From: Candidatus Multivorans thiocomprendens
GTDB taxonomy: Bacteria; Acidobacteriota; Thermoanaerobaculia; Multivoradales; Multivoraceae
Direction of reading: 5' to 3'
NCBI GenBank assembly: GCA_027493375.1
Contig: JAPVWO010000131.1
Span: 1-33,508 of the forward strand
DNA length: 33,508 nucleotides
In this document: piece after piece, positions 10,758-18,758 of the stretch
Numbering within the stretch: the first letter of the stretch is position 1
How the letters are laid out: each line of letters starts with the position of its first letter
Notes under the pieces: generated by a model
Seen by the model: the letters and a program-made list of their open reading frames with translations, nothing else
Told to the model about the DNA's origin: nothing
Database searches by the model: none
Position numbers and translations under genes: made by a program

Positions 10758-11935
10758 CCGGTGGGTCGGCAGCCGGCGACACGGCAGCCCGCGACACTGT
10801 GCCGGACGGCGCCGGCCCGCGCCGCTGGGAGCTGCTGGCGTTGACCCCGGCCCTGCTGCTGGCCGGCGGCTGCGAGATGCGGACGGGCCGGCCGGACGCG
10901 CTCTGGCTGCTGTGGCTCGGCCCGGCGCTCCTGCTGTTCTACGTCTACGCGTTCCGCACACGCGCGCGCCTGCTCGGTCGTTTCGCTTCCCGTGAGATGC
11001 TGCCGGGGTTGATCGCCGGGGTGAGCCGGCCGAGACGGCGCCTGAAGGCGGTCCTCGTGCTCGTCGCGGTGCTCGCGCTCGTGGCGTCCCTGGCGCAGCC
11101 GCGCTGGGGCTTCGTGTGGGAGGAGGTGCACCGGGAGGGCGTCGACATCGTGGTCGCCCTCGACGTCTCGGACTCGATGCTCGTGCTGGATGCGGAGTCG
11201 GGCGGCGAACTGAGCCGGCTCGAACGTGCCCGGCGCGAGATCGCCGATCTGCTTCAGCGGCTCGAAGGAGACCGGATAGCGCTGGTTGCTTTCGCCGGCA
11301 GCGCGTTCCTGGAACTGCCCCTGACCCTGGACTACTCGGCGGCGTCGCTGTTTCTCGAAGCGATGGAGCCGGACCTGATTCCGGTCAAGGGCACGGCGAT
11401 CGGTGAGGCGCTCCGCGTTTCGCTGGAGGCCTTCGACCGGGTGGTCCAGACCGGATCGCGGAAGTCGCGCGCGATCATCCTGATCACCGACGGCGAGGAT
11501 CATCTGGGCGAGGCGCAGGACGTCGCCGAGGCCGCCGCCGAGGCGGGAGTGCGCATCTTCGCGATCGGCATCGGACGGGACGAGGGCGCGCCCATACCCA
11601 GGGAGGGAGGCGGTTTCCGCACCGACCGCCGGGGCGAGATCGTCCTGAGCCGGCTCGATGAAGCGGCATTGCAGCGGATCGCCCTGACCACGGGCGGCCG
11701 CTATGTCCGCTCGGTGACTGGCGACGTGGATCTCGAGCAGATCTACGCGCAGGGCATCAAGGCGCAGTTGGAGGACCAGGAGTTGGGTTCCAGCCGGCAG
11801 CAGCGCTGGGAGGAACGATTCCAGTGGCTGCTGGTCATAGCGCTCGGGGCGCTGATGCTCGAGCCGCTGATCGGCGAGCGCCTGCGGCGACGTGGCCCCG
11901 GGCAGGAGGGGAGGAACGATGCGGCGGTTGCGTGA
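10754..11935 (+). CDS. batB: VWA-domain membrane protein BatB
   Basis: A 393-residue paralogue of BatA with a MIDAS motif at DVSDS (137-141), GTAIGEAL, and LITDGEDH; the C-terminal helix (ERFQWLLVIALGALMLEPLI) is near 358-380. The GTG at 10754 overlaps the batA stop (GTGA) and is the natural coupled start. From this start the N-terminus is longer than usual: a 20-residue polar stretch, then LLALTPALLLAGGC before the usual LWLLWLGPALLLFYVYAFRTRARLLGRF segment. The LAGGC sequence resembles a lipobox, which is unusual for a VWA membrane protein. A later start is possible, but no better SD is evident. The 3' end overlaps batC by 17 bases. Confidence 0.88.
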   Translation: MTGGSAAGDTAARDTVPDGAGPRRWELLALTPALLLAGGCEMRTGRPDALWLLWLGPALLLFYVYAFRTRARLLGRFASREMLPGLIAGVSRPRRRLKAVLVLVAVLALVASLAQPRWGFVWEEVHREGVDIVVALDVSDSMLVLDAESGGELSRLERARREIADLLQRLEGDRIALVAFAGSAFLELPLTLDYSAASLFLEAMEPDLIPVKGTAIGEALRVSLEAFDRVVQTGSRKSRAIILITDGEDHLGEAQDVAEAAAEAGVRIFAIGIGRDEGAPIPREGGGFRTDRRGEIVLSRLDEAALQRIALTTGGRYVRSVTGDVDLEQIYAQGIKAQLEDQELGSSRQQRWEERFQWLLVIALGALMLEPLIGERLRRRGPGQEGRNDAAVA

Positions 11936-12818
11936 TCCCGTGAGCGGGCGCCGGTGCATGGCCCCGGCCGCACCCTGGCTGCCGGGACTTGGGCTGCTCC
12001 TCCTTCCGGTCGCCGTCGCGGCGCAGGCGCCGGACGAGGAGCCGGAAGCTCCGCCGGTCGAGTACGCATCGCCCTACGCGGCCTGGGACGCGGGCGCCTA
12101 CGATCAGGCCCTGAGAGGGTTCGCGGACCACCAGACGGAGCGGCCGGACGATCCCGAGCTGAGCCTGAACGTCGGCGCCGCCCACTACAAACTGAACGAC
12201 TTCGAAGCGGCGGACAGTCAGTTCTACCGGGCCGCGGCCATCGCTGACGACGAACTGCGTGCCCAGGCGCTCTACAACCTGGGCAACAGCGCCTACCGCC
12301 AGGACAAGCTCGAGGACGCGGTTGACTTCTACGTGGCCTCACTCGAGGCGAATCCCGACGACCTCGACGCGAAGTTCAACCTGGAGTTCGTGCGCGAGGA
12401 GATGCGGCAACGCCAGCAGCAGAATCAGGACGGTCAGGACCAGCAGCAGAACGAGCAGCAGGATCAGGAGCAGGAGCAGGACGACCAGGGCGCGCAGCAG
12501 CAGTCGGAGGGGGATCACGGTCAGGAAGAGCAACCGTCCGGTCAGGAGCAGGACCCGGGCGACCAGGGACAGGACCGGCAACCGCAGGGTGGCGAGGATC
12601 CGCGGGACAGCGACGGGGACGGCAGCCCGGACGCTGAGGACCCGGAACCGCAGTCCGACGAACCGCGGAGCGGTAGCCAGGGCCGCCCTCGGGAACCGCG
12701 GCCGGGCATGACCCCGGAGGAGGCGGAGCGCTATCTGCAGGCTTTGGAGGAGGGCCGGCCGGACCCGACCCGCCGGGGGCAGCGCGGGCGTCGAAGCCGC
12801 CTGGCGAAGGACTGGTAG
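11919..12818 (+). CDS. batC: TPR protein BatC
   Basis: A 299-residue protein: signal peptide or anchor (about 17-35, LPGLGLLLLPVAVAAQA), two to three tetratricopeptide repeats at about 50-160 (SLNVGAAHYKLNDFEAADSQFYRAA; ALYNLGNSAYRQDKLEDAVDFY), and a long Gln/Asp/Glu/Gly low-complexity region at about 161-255. It ends in the BatC-typical tail MTPEEAERYLQALEEG...AKDW. BatC is thought to scaffold the periplasmic Bat complex. The ATG at 11919 has a strong SD (GGAGGGGAGG) and lies inside the end of batB. The low-complexity segment is CAG-rich at the DNA level and explains the apparent repetitiveness near 12410-12560. Confidence 0.88.
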   Translation: MRRLRDPVSGRRCMAPAAPWLPGLGLLLLPVAVAAQAPDEEPEAPPVEYASPYAAWDAGAYDQALRGFADHQTERPDDPELSLNVGAAHYKLNDFEAADSQFYRAAAIADDELRAQALYNLGNSAYRQDKLEDAVDFYVASLEANPDDLDAKFNLEFVREEMRQRQQQNQDGQDQQQNEQQDQEQEQDDQGAQQQSEGDHGQEEQPSGQEQDPGDQGQDRQPQGGEDPRDSDGDGSPDAEDPEPQSDEPRSGSQGRPREPRPGMTPEEAERYLQALEEGRPDPTRRGQRGRRSRLAKDW

Positions 12819-12822
12819 CGCG

Positions 12823-14649
12823 ATGGACACAAGCACGCACGGGCGGTCATTCGACTGGCGCCGCGTCGCGGCCCTTGTCGCCTGGACCTTCCTGCTGGTC
12901 CAGGCCGGGGCCGGGTCTCAGGAGCCGGATCGGATACAGGTCACCGTCGACCGCAATCAGGTCGCCCTGGGCGACCAGCTCTACCTGACGATCAGGATCG
13001 AAGGTTCGCCTGACGAACCGCCGGGCCTGCCCGAGCTGCCGGACTTCCGCGTCCTCTCGCGTGGTGAGCGTCGCGACATGCAGATCACGAACGGCCGGGT
13101 CAGCAACAGTACGTCCTACAACTACCTGCTGATCCCCACACGGGCCGGCAGCTACGAGATCGGTCCCGCGACCGCCCGGATCGACGGTGTGGAGGTCCGG
13201 AGCCGGCCGTTCACGATTCAGGTCGCCGACGCCGGGGGCCAGGACGACGAGCAGGACCGGGATCTCTTCGTTACCGCGACCGTGTCGACGGATCGACCGT
13301 GGCAGGGCCAGCAGGTCATCTACGCCTGGCGTTTCTACAGCCGCGTGCCCGTGGGGCAGGGGTCGATCGAGTCGATGGACTTCGGCAGCGACGTCGTGGT
13401 CGAAGACCTCGGCGACGTGCGGCAGTTCTCGACCTCGATCGACGGTGTCCAGTACTCGGTGAACGAGGTGCGCAAGGCGCTGTTTCCCCAGCGATCCGGC
13501 GAGTTGACCCTGCCGCAGACCCAGCTCCGGGTGCAGGTGGAAGTCGAGCAGGCTCGCCGGCCGAGCCGGAGGCGCAGCATCTTCGACGACTTCGACAGTC
13601 TGCTCGGATCGGGCGGCCGCTGGGCGACGAAGTATCTGCTCACGGAGCCTCTGACGCTCGATGTGCAGCCGCTCCCGCCGGCGCCCGACGGTTGGAACGG
13701 GCTGGTCGGAGACTTCGAGATCCGGGCTTCGCTCAGCCGGCGCGAGCTGCAGGTGGGGCAGTCGGCCACGCTTGAGGTTCGGGTCGGCGGCACCGGCAAC
13801 GTGCAGCTCCTGACCGAGCCCGACATCCCGGAACTGCCGGCGTTCAAGATCTATCCGGACCAGCCGGACGCGAGCATCGACCGCAGCGGCCGCGTGCTGA
13901 CCGGCCGCAAGGTGTTCCGACGGGCTCTGGTCCCGCTGGTGGCCGGGCCCCTCGATGTTCCGCCGATCGATCTCGTCTACTTCGATCCCGATCTCGGCGA
14001 TTACGCGACTCGCTCGACGGAGCGCATCGACTTCGACGTCGCGCCGGCCGAGGGCGAGGAGGAGCTGATGCTCACCGAGTCGCTGGCGCCGACCACGGGC
14101 AAGGTGGCGGTTCGGATCCTGGCCGACGACATCCTGCCGGTTCGCCGGGCGGCGGCCGGCATCGTCTCGGCCACGCCTCCGGGGTGGCGTCTGTGGTTCT
14201 GGTTTGCCGGCGGCGTCCTGCCGCCCCTGATGTACCTGGCCCTGCTCGCGCGCCATCGACGCGAACGCCGCTACGCCGCCGACAGGACGCTGCGCCGGCG
14301 CCAGCGGGCGCTGCGCGACGCACTCTCGGTTGCGAGGAGACTCCGCTCCGGCGCGGGGCCCGCTTCCGCCGCGGAGGCCTCCCGGATCGTGCGTCGCTAC
14401 GTCGGCGACAAGCTCGGTGTCGGGGGCTCCGCGCTGACGCCGTCGGAGGCGGAGACCGCGCTGGTCCGGGCGGGCGTGGATGACGCTCTGGCGGCGCGTT
14501 GCCGGACACTGCTGGAGCGCCTCGAGGCGGCCCAGTACGGCCTGGCGCCGGTGGCGGGCGACGGTGGGCTGGCGGCGGAAACCAGCACCGAAGGCCTGAG
14601 CGATCTGATCAAAGCCCTCGACAGGCAGTTGCGGGGCCGCCAACCATGA
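12823..14649 (+). CDS. batD: Oxygen-tolerance protein BatD
   Basis: A 608-residue BatD: N-terminal signal peptide (about 14-32), repeated periplasmic beta-sandwich modules (QVTVDRNQVALGDQLYLTIRIEG; DLFVTATVSTDRPWQGQQVIYAWRFY; RASLSRRELQVGQSATLEVRVGGTGNVQ), one transmembrane helix near 453-475 (LWFWFAGGVLPPLMYLALLA), and a cytoplasmic helical tail. The module LPELPDFRVLSRGERRDMQITNGR is typical of BatD. It is the large membrane-anchored periplasmic component of the Bat system. It begins 4 bases after batC and overlaps batE by 4 bases (ATGA). The neighbouring DUF4381-like protein at 8680 looks like a shortened relative. Confidence 0.92.
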   Translation: MDTSTHGRSFDWRRVAALVAWTFLLVQAGAGSQEPDRIQVTVDRNQVALGDQLYLTIRIEGSPDEPPGLPELPDFRVLSRGERRDMQITNGRVSNSTSYNYLLIPTRAGSYEIGPATARIDGVEVRSRPFTIQVADAGGQDDEQDRDLFVTATVSTDRPWQGQQVIYAWRFYSRVPVGQGSIESMDFGSDVVVEDLGDVRQFSTSIDGVQYSVNEVRKALFPQRSGELTLPQTQLRVQVEVEQARRPSRRRSIFDDFDSLLGSGGRWATKYLLTEPLTLDVQPLPPAPDGWNGLVGDFEIRASLSRRELQVGQSATLEVRVGGTGNVQLLTEPDIPELPAFKIYPDQPDASIDRSGRVLTGRKVFRRALVPLVAGPLDVPPIDLVYFDPDLGDYATRSTERIDFDVAPAEGEEELMLTESLAPTTGKVAVRILADDILPVRRAAAGIVSATPPGWRLWFWFAGGVLPPLMYLALLARHRRERRYAADRTLRRRQRALRDALSVARRLRSGAGPASAAEASRIVRRYVGDKLGVGGSALTPSEAETALVRAGVDDALAARCRTLLERLEAAQYGLAPVAGDGGLAAETSTEGLSDLIKALDRQLRGRQP

Positions 14650-15467
14650 GACGTGCCGCCATGAGAAGGGTCGCGATTCTCGCCCTGTTCGGCGCGACCG
14701 CGGCGATCCCGGCTCTTTCCCGGGACGAGGAAACGCCCGTGGTCACCGAGGCCCAGCCGGCCGAGGGAGCCCCGGCGGCGCCGGAACCGGCCGAACTCTG
14801 GGTCAACGGCAACGCTGCGTACGAGGCGGGCGACTTCGGCCGAGCCGTCGCCCTCTATCGGGCGATGCGCGAGATGGGGATAGACAACGGCCACCTGCAC
14901 TACAACCTGGGAAACGCCTACTTGCGCGCCGGCGAACTGGGCCGTTCCATCGCTTCCTACCGTCGCTCGCTGAGGCTCCTGCCGCGCGACGAAGACGCCG
15001 ACGCAAACCTGACGTTCGCTCGCCGGAGCGCGCGCGATGAGATCGCACCGCCGGAGCCTCCCGTGCTCCTCCGCACCGTTCTGTTCTGGCACTACAGTCT
15101 GGCCCCGATCGAGGTCCTGAGGAGCGCGGTGCTGGTCGGTGTCGGCTTCTGGATCGTGCTCGCGCTTCGGCTCTACCGGCCGGCATCGGAGGTGCTTCGC
15201 TGGTCCGCGGTCTGCCTGCTCGCGGTCGGTCTCGCGCTGGCCGGTTCGCTCGTGGCCCACGCCGCCTTCAGCGCCCCGGTCGCGGTCGTGCTTCCGCAGG
15301 AGATCGACCTCCACGCCGCGGCCGGCGAGGGTTCGGTGGTCCGGTTCCAGCTCCACGCCGGTACGGAAGTGCGCGTGATCGAGCAACGTCCGGAGTGGGT
15401 CCGCATCGAACTGCCGGACGGAGAGCGGGGCTGGTCGATGCGGCAGTATCTGGAGATCGTCGAGTGA
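14646..15467 (+). CDS. batE: TPR and SH3-domain protein BatE
   Basis: A 273-residue protein: signal peptide at about 6-24 and TPR units at about 55-125 (ELWVNGNAAYEAGDFGRAVALYRAM; HLHYNLGNAYLRAGELGRSIASYRRSL). Two transmembrane helices lie near 157-177 and 186-208. A C-terminal bacterial SH3 domain (about 210-273; VVLPQEIDLHAAAGEGSVVRF...VRIELPDGERGWSMRQYLE) could bind peptidoglycan or peptides. This TPR-2TM-SH3 order is typical of BatE. The ATG at 14646 overlaps the batD stop. It is the last gene of the operon, and its stop lies only 3 bases from the stop of the convergent Nudix gene. Confidence 0.87.
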   Translation: MRRAAMRRVAILALFGATAAIPALSRDEETPVVTEAQPAEGAPAAPEPAELWVNGNAAYEAGDFGRAVALYRAMREMGIDNGHLHYNLGNAYLRAGELGRSIASYRRSLRLLPRDEDADANLTFARRSARDEIAPPEPPVLLRTVLFWHYSLAPIEVLRSAVLVGVGFWIVLALRLYRPASEVLRWSAVCLLAVGLALAGSLVAHAAFSAPVAVVLPQEIDLHAAAGEGSVVRFQLHAGTEVRVIEQRPEWVRIELPDGERGWSMRQYLEIVE

Positions 15468-15470
15468 GTG

Positions 15471-16076
15471 CTATCGCCGGCCGTTCGCGGCGAACGGGCG
15501 CTGCAGGATCTCGAAGAAGGCGACCAGGAAGCGGAACGTGAGGCCCCAGACGATGTGCCGTTTCGGGTCGCCGACGACGACGCCGGGGAAGCTGACTTCG
15601 GGATAGGGCGGATGGCGGTATTCGATGACCCGCTCCGGGTCCTCGAACCAGGCCAGCGGCACCCAGAGGGTCTCGGCGACCTCGTAGTTCAGGACCAGGT
15701 CGTTGCCGGTTCCGTCCCCGACTTCGTAGACGAACGCCGCGATCCGCAGTTGCCGGCCCTGGCCGGCGCGTTGTCCGGTCTGGTCGTCGAGCCGGCCGAT
15801 CAGATGGGCGCCTTCAAGCGACAGGCCCACTTCCTCGACCGTCTCGCGTTCGGCGGTGTGCCTCAGGTCGCGGTCGGTTTCGTCGTGCCGGCCGCCGGGA
15901 AAGGCCATTTGCCCCGACCAGGGGTCCTGCGGCTTCTTCGACCGCTCGATGAACAGCGCTTCCGGTCCGGCAGTCGACGGACGCAGCACCATCGCCACGC
16001 TCGCCTCGAACGCGGCCGCCGGGAGGATCGTCGGTTCGTAGGCAGCCAGCCTTCGCCGGATGTCGCCGATGTTCAT
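15471..16076 (-). CDS. Nudix hydrolase, CoA pyrophosphohydrolase (NudL)-like
   Basis: A 201-residue Nudix hydrolase. The Nudix box begins FPGGRHDETDRDLRHTAERE and ends in the REx(x)EEvGL consensus, with the insert typical of the NudL/CoA-diphosphatase group. Conserved flanks are PAAAFEASVAMVLRP upstream, SGQMAFPGG, and HIVWGLTFRFLVAFFEIL near the C-terminus. NudL-type enzymes cleave CoA and its derivatives to 3',5'-ADP and phosphopantetheine; that specificity is a family inference. The ATG at 16076 gives normal length. The next gene upstream on the same strand (epoxide hydrolase) ends 20 bases away, so the two are probably co-transcribed. Confidence 0.88.
   Translation of the reverse strand: MNIGDIRRRLAAYEPTILPAAAFEASVAMVLRPSTAGPEALFIERSKKPQDPWSGQMAFPGGRHDETDRDLRHTAERETVEEVGLSLEGAHLIGRLDDQTGQRAGQGRQLRIAAFVYEVGDGTGNDLVLNYEVAETLWVPLAWFEDPERVIEYRHPPYPEVSFPGVVVGDPKRHIVWGLTFRFLVAFFEILQRPFAANGRR
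15481..15497 (+). terminator. Hairpin at the Bat operon end, inside the opposing Nudix gene
   Basis: CCGTTCG-CGG-CGAACGG is a perfect 7-bp stem starting 14 bases after the batE stop, within the last codons of the convergent Nudix gene. No T-run follows. With only 3 bases between the two stop codons, this is the only obvious candidate for ending the Bat transcript. Confidence 0.3.
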
Positions 16077-16096
16077 GGCGCGCCGAGGCGAGGCGC

Positions 16097-17200
16097 CTAG
16101 GCGAACGTCGCCTTCAGCCAATCGATCAGCACCCGGTTGAACTCCTCGGGCTTCTCCTGCTGGGTCCAGTGGCCGCAGTCCTTGATCGTGCGCTTGTCGA
16201 TGTTCGGAACCAGCGCCTCGATGCCGTCGGCGGAGGAGGGCGGCAGGACGACGTCGTTCTCGGCGCCGACGTACAGGCAGGGCTGGTCGATCTTCTGATC
16301 GATGTCCTTCATCAGCTCCCAGTTGCGGTCGATGTTCCGGTACCAGTTGACGCCGCCGGTGAAGCCGGTGCGCTCGTAGACGCCGACGAAGTGGGCCAGT
16401 TCCGCTTCCGTGAGTAGAAGTTCGCCCCGCAGCGACTCGACCGAGCCGTGCCTGATGCTGTCGAGCAACTGGAACTTCCGTTCCGGAGCGTCGGCAGGTA
16501 GCTTGTTGAACTCCTCGGCGTTCCACGAACCGCGCCGCATGAAGGTGCGGAAAGACTTCTCGACGTCCGCTTCCAGCACCTCCTCTGCCTTCCACGGCTC
16601 CTGGAACGCGACGACGTAGTTGTTCTCGCCGCGCATCCGGCGGAGTATCTCGATTGGCGGCTGAGGCGGTTGCGGTCCGGTGGCGGTGTTGACGCCGACC
16701 ACGCCGAGCACGCGGTCCGGGTGCAGCCGGGGCATGGCCCACACCACGCCGCCGCCCCAGTCGTGGCCGACGAACACCGCCTTCTCGACACCGCGGGCGT
16801 CGAGCAGGCCGACCAGGTCGGCGCAGAGCTCCGCGATGTTGTAGGCCTCGATCCGGAGAGGCCGCTGGGTGTTGCCGTACCCGCGCTGGTCGGGCGCCAG
16901 CACGCGGAAACCCGCCGCGGACAGCGCCGGCAACTGGTGGCGCCAGGAGTAGGCCAGTTCCGGGAAGCCGTGGCTCAGCACGACGGGGACGCCCTCGGTC
17001 CCGCCCTCGTAAACGGCCATCCGGAGGCCGCCGTTGGTGCGGACGTAGTTCGGCTCGGGCCAGACCGGGCTGTCGGGCTCGGTCGCGGCGCCGGCGCCAG
17101 AGTTCGCGGCGAATGCGGCGGCGCCGGCGGCTGAGCCGGCAATCAGGGTACGGCGGGTCATCGGGGTGTCGGAGTCGCTGGAGTCGTCGTGGGTGGTCAT
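16097..17200 (-). CDS. Epoxide hydrolase-like alpha/beta hydrolase with Tat signal
   Basis: A 367-residue alpha/beta hydrolase. The N-terminus holds a twin-arginine signal (MTRRTLIAG at 14-22, then a hydrophobic Ala/Gly run to about 38), predicting export of a folded enzyme. The catalytic layout is that of soluble epoxide hydrolases: oxyanion motif HGFPE (77-81), nucleophile Asp147 in GHDWGG, cap tyrosines in the VYERTGF (Tyr275) and GGVNWYRNIDRNWEL (Tyr287) segments, acid Asp316, and base His344 in CGHWTQQEKP. An Asp rather than Ser nucleophile favours epoxide hydrolysis, though haloalkane-type activity cannot be excluded. The start at 17200 is chosen to include the Tat region; the SD is weak, and ATGs at 17209 and 17161 are alternatives. 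Confidence 0.85.
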   Translation of the reverse strand: MTTHDDSSDSDTPMTRRTLIAGSAAGAAAFAANSGAGAATEPDSPVWPEPNYVRTNGGLRMAVYEGGTEGVPVVLSHGFPELAYSWRHQLPALSAAGFRVLAPDQRGYGNTQRPLRIEAYNIAELCADLVGLLDARGVEKAVFVGHDWGGGVVWAMPRLHPDRVLGVVGVNTATGPQPPQPPIEILRRMRGENNYVVAFQEPWKAEEVLEADVEKSFRTFMRRGSWNAEEFNKLPADAPERKFQLLDSIRHGSVESLRGELLLTEAELAHFVGVYERTGFTGGVNWYRNIDRNWELMKDIDQKIDQPCLYVGAENDVVLPPSSADGIEALVPNIDKRTIKDCGHWTQQEKPEEFNRVLIDWLKATFA

Positions 17201-17246
17201 GCCCCGCATGGTAGCCGAGCAACGGGCTGCCGGCGGGGCCATCGAT

Positions 17247-17741
17247 TCAGGGCGTCGTGACCGGCGGCCACGGCTTGGTGCGGATGACGCGTCCGACGTC
17301 GCCCGGTTCGGCGATCGTGCGCTGATCCGAGAGGACTTGGTTCATCCGCTCGTGGATCTCTGGCGGCAAGGGCGTGCTGCGCCGCGTGTCCAGGTCGATG
17401 TGGATGCTCAGCAGCTCGTGCGTCGCGGCGACGTAGCCTTCATCGGCGTGCAGCATGCGCATGAAGGTGTGGTACTTCTTGTCGTCGAAGCCCAGGAGTT
17501 CCGCTTCGACCACGATGGGCGCGCCCTCCGGAAGCTCCCTCAGCCAGGTGAGGTGGCTGTCGATCGAGAACGTGGAGCGCCGGTTCGAAATGCGGTAGGT
17601 CCGGTCGATGCCCAGGAATGCCGTCCAGGGGCCTGTCGCGTCGTCAAACACGACCAGGTAGTAGCCGGCGTTCATGTGGCCGTTGTGGTCGATCCACTCC
17701 GGCAGGACCGTGCCTGTCCAGATCTGCCGTGCGTCGGTCAT
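17247..17741 (-). CDS. Hot-dog acyl-CoA thioesterase
   Basis: A 164-residue single hot-dog domain protein of the 4HBT-like thioesterase family. The active-site segment VLPEWIDHNGHMNAGYYLVVFDDAT is near residues 12-36 (Asp18, His22, Asn24), followed by SIDSHLTWLRELPEGAPIVVEAELLG and HTFMRMLHADEGYVAATHELL. It resembles the carnitine/betaine-CoA thioesterase subgroup, but the acyl substrate cannot be assigned by eye. It is probably cytosolic and lacks a signal. It is the promoter-proximal gene of a minus-strand run with the epoxide hydrolase (46 bases apart) and Nudix gene. It diverges from the LLM oxidoreductase across 84 bases. Confidence 0.82.
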   Translation of the reverse strand: MTDARQIWTGTVLPEWIDHNGHMNAGYYLVVFDDATGPWTAFLGIDRTYRISNRRSTFSIDSHLTWLRELPEGAPIVVEAELLGFDDKKYHTFMRMLHADEGYVAATHELLSIHIDLDTRRSTPLPPEIHERMNQVLSDQRTIAEPGDVGRVIRTKPWPPVTTP

Positions 17742-17776
17742 TCGTACGAACCCGGCGGTGCCGGAGTCTATGGCCT

Positions 17777-17785
17777 TGCTACGAT
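17777..17785 (+). promoter_or_regulatory. Candidate extended -10 for the LLM oxidoreductase gene
   Basis: TGC-TACGAT, the same TGCTAnnnT pattern as at 1529-1537 (minus) and 1580-1588, 40 bases before the start codon. No clear -35 is visible upstream. Confidence 0.35.
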
Positions 17786-17825
17786 CCCTCGCCGGTCGCG
17801 TCCGAAACCAGCAGGAGTTCGCCCC

Positions 17826-18665
17826 ATGAGAGTCGGCATTTCACTACCCGTCCGCGAGTTGAAGGACGACCTGGGCGCGGTCAAGGCGTTCGCCCAGGCT
17901 GCCGACGATCTCGGCTACACGCACCTGCGGGTGCCGGACCTGGTCGCGCGGCCGAAGAGCGGCCACCTGCACGAACCTCTGGTCATGCTGGCCTACGTCG
18001 CCGCGGTGGTGGAGAAGATCGAGCTCGTGCCGTCGGTCATCGTCACGCCGTCCCGGCAGACGGTGCTGCTGGCGAAGCAACTGGCCACACTCGAACGGCT
18101 GTCGGGCGGCGGCGTGCGCCTGGGCGTCGGCGTCGGCGGCAGCGAGGCGGAGTACCGGGCGCTGGGGCAGGACTTCGGCACGCGGGGCGCCCGCTGCGAG
18201 GAACAGCTCGAACTGTTGCGGCGCCTGTGGGCGGAACCGGAGGTCGACTTCGAAGGCCGCTGGGACGTCGTCCAGGGTACGGGCATCGATCCCCTGCCGT
18301 CTCGTCCGATCCCGATCTGGATCGGCGCGCGGGGGTTGCCGGCGCCGCGCATCCGTCGGCGCATCGGCCGGCAGGCGGACGGCTGGTTCGTCCTGTGCTC
18401 GCCAGAGGATTTCGACGGCCTGAAGGCGGACATCGGCGCCGCCGCCCGGGCCGCCGGCCGCGATCCGGCGGTGATCGGCACGGAGGCGGGGGTCGCCGTC
18501 GTCGGGCCGCGTGAGCACGAGTGGCGGGATCGCGTCCGCGGATGGCGGGAGAAGGGTCTGACTCACCTCTGTTTGCGGACTCTGGGCGGTGGGCTCGGCG
18601 CGGATGCCGACGTTCATATCGCGACGGCGCGCCGCGCCTTCGAAGAGCTTCAGGAGTTGTTCTGA
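17826..18665 (+). CDS. LLM class F420-dependent oxidoreductase
   Basis: A 279-residue luciferase-like TIM-barrel oxidoreductase. Family features are MRVGISLPVRE at the start, GYTHLRVPDLVARP near 28-43, LVPSVIVTPSRQTVLLAKQLATLERLSGGGVRLGVGVGG near 65-105, and PIPIWIGARG. This subgroup usually uses coenzyme F420, though FMN-dependent relatives exist and F420 use is not provable here. The substrate is unknown. The ATG at 17826 follows CAGGAG at a 9-10 base distance. It is followed after 264 bases by the homocitrate synthase operon, which has its own promoter-like sequence, so the two are probably separate units. Confidence 0.87.
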   Translation: MRVGISLPVRELKDDLGAVKAFAQAADDLGYTHLRVPDLVARPKSGHLHEPLVMLAYVAAVVEKIELVPSVIVTPSRQTVLLAKQLATLERLSGGGVRLGVGVGGSEAEYRALGQDFGTRGARCEEQLELLRRLWAEPEVDFEGRWDVVQGTGIDPLPSRPIPIWIGARGLPAPRIRRRIGRQADGWFVLCSPEDFDGLKADIGAAARAAGRDPAVIGTEAGVAVVGPREHEWRDRVRGWREKGLTHLCLRTLGGGLGADADVHIATARRAFEELQELF

Positions 18666-18698
18666 GCGGGTGGAGGTGACGTCCACGGCTTGCCCCGC
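18666..18698 (+). terminator. Hairpin after the LLM oxidoreductase gene
   Basis: GCGGG (18666-18670) can pair with CCCGC (18694-18698), or alternatively GTGGA (18670-18674) with TCCAC (18682-18686). It lies immediately after the stop codon and directly before the -35-like TTGACT. There is no long T-run, so the terminator role is tentative. Confidence 0.35.
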
Positions 18699-18728
18699 TT
18701 GACTTCCGCCGGCCCGAGCGAGCAGAAT
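18699..18728 (+). promoter_or_regulatory. Sigma70-type promoter of the homocitrate synthase operon
   Basis: TTGACT (18699-18704; 5 of 6 to TTGACA), an 18-base spacer, then CAGAAT (18723-18728; 4 of 6 to TATAAT). Transcription would start near 18735 and give a leader of about 195 nt. This is the best -35/-10 pair seen in the window. Confidence 0.6.
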
Positions 18729-18758
18729 CCCAACCTTCCTGATGATCCAGTCTTCCTC

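Noticed and set aside
12405..12560. CAG-rich repetitive tract considered as a CRISPR or repeat array
   Set aside because: It is in frame within batC and encodes the Gln/Asp/Glu low-complexity region typical of that protein; there are no regular spacers.
17741..17750. TTCGTACGAA palindrome at the thioesterase start as an operator
   Set aside because: A 10-bp perfect palindrome is expected many times by chance in 33 kb, and nothing else supports it.
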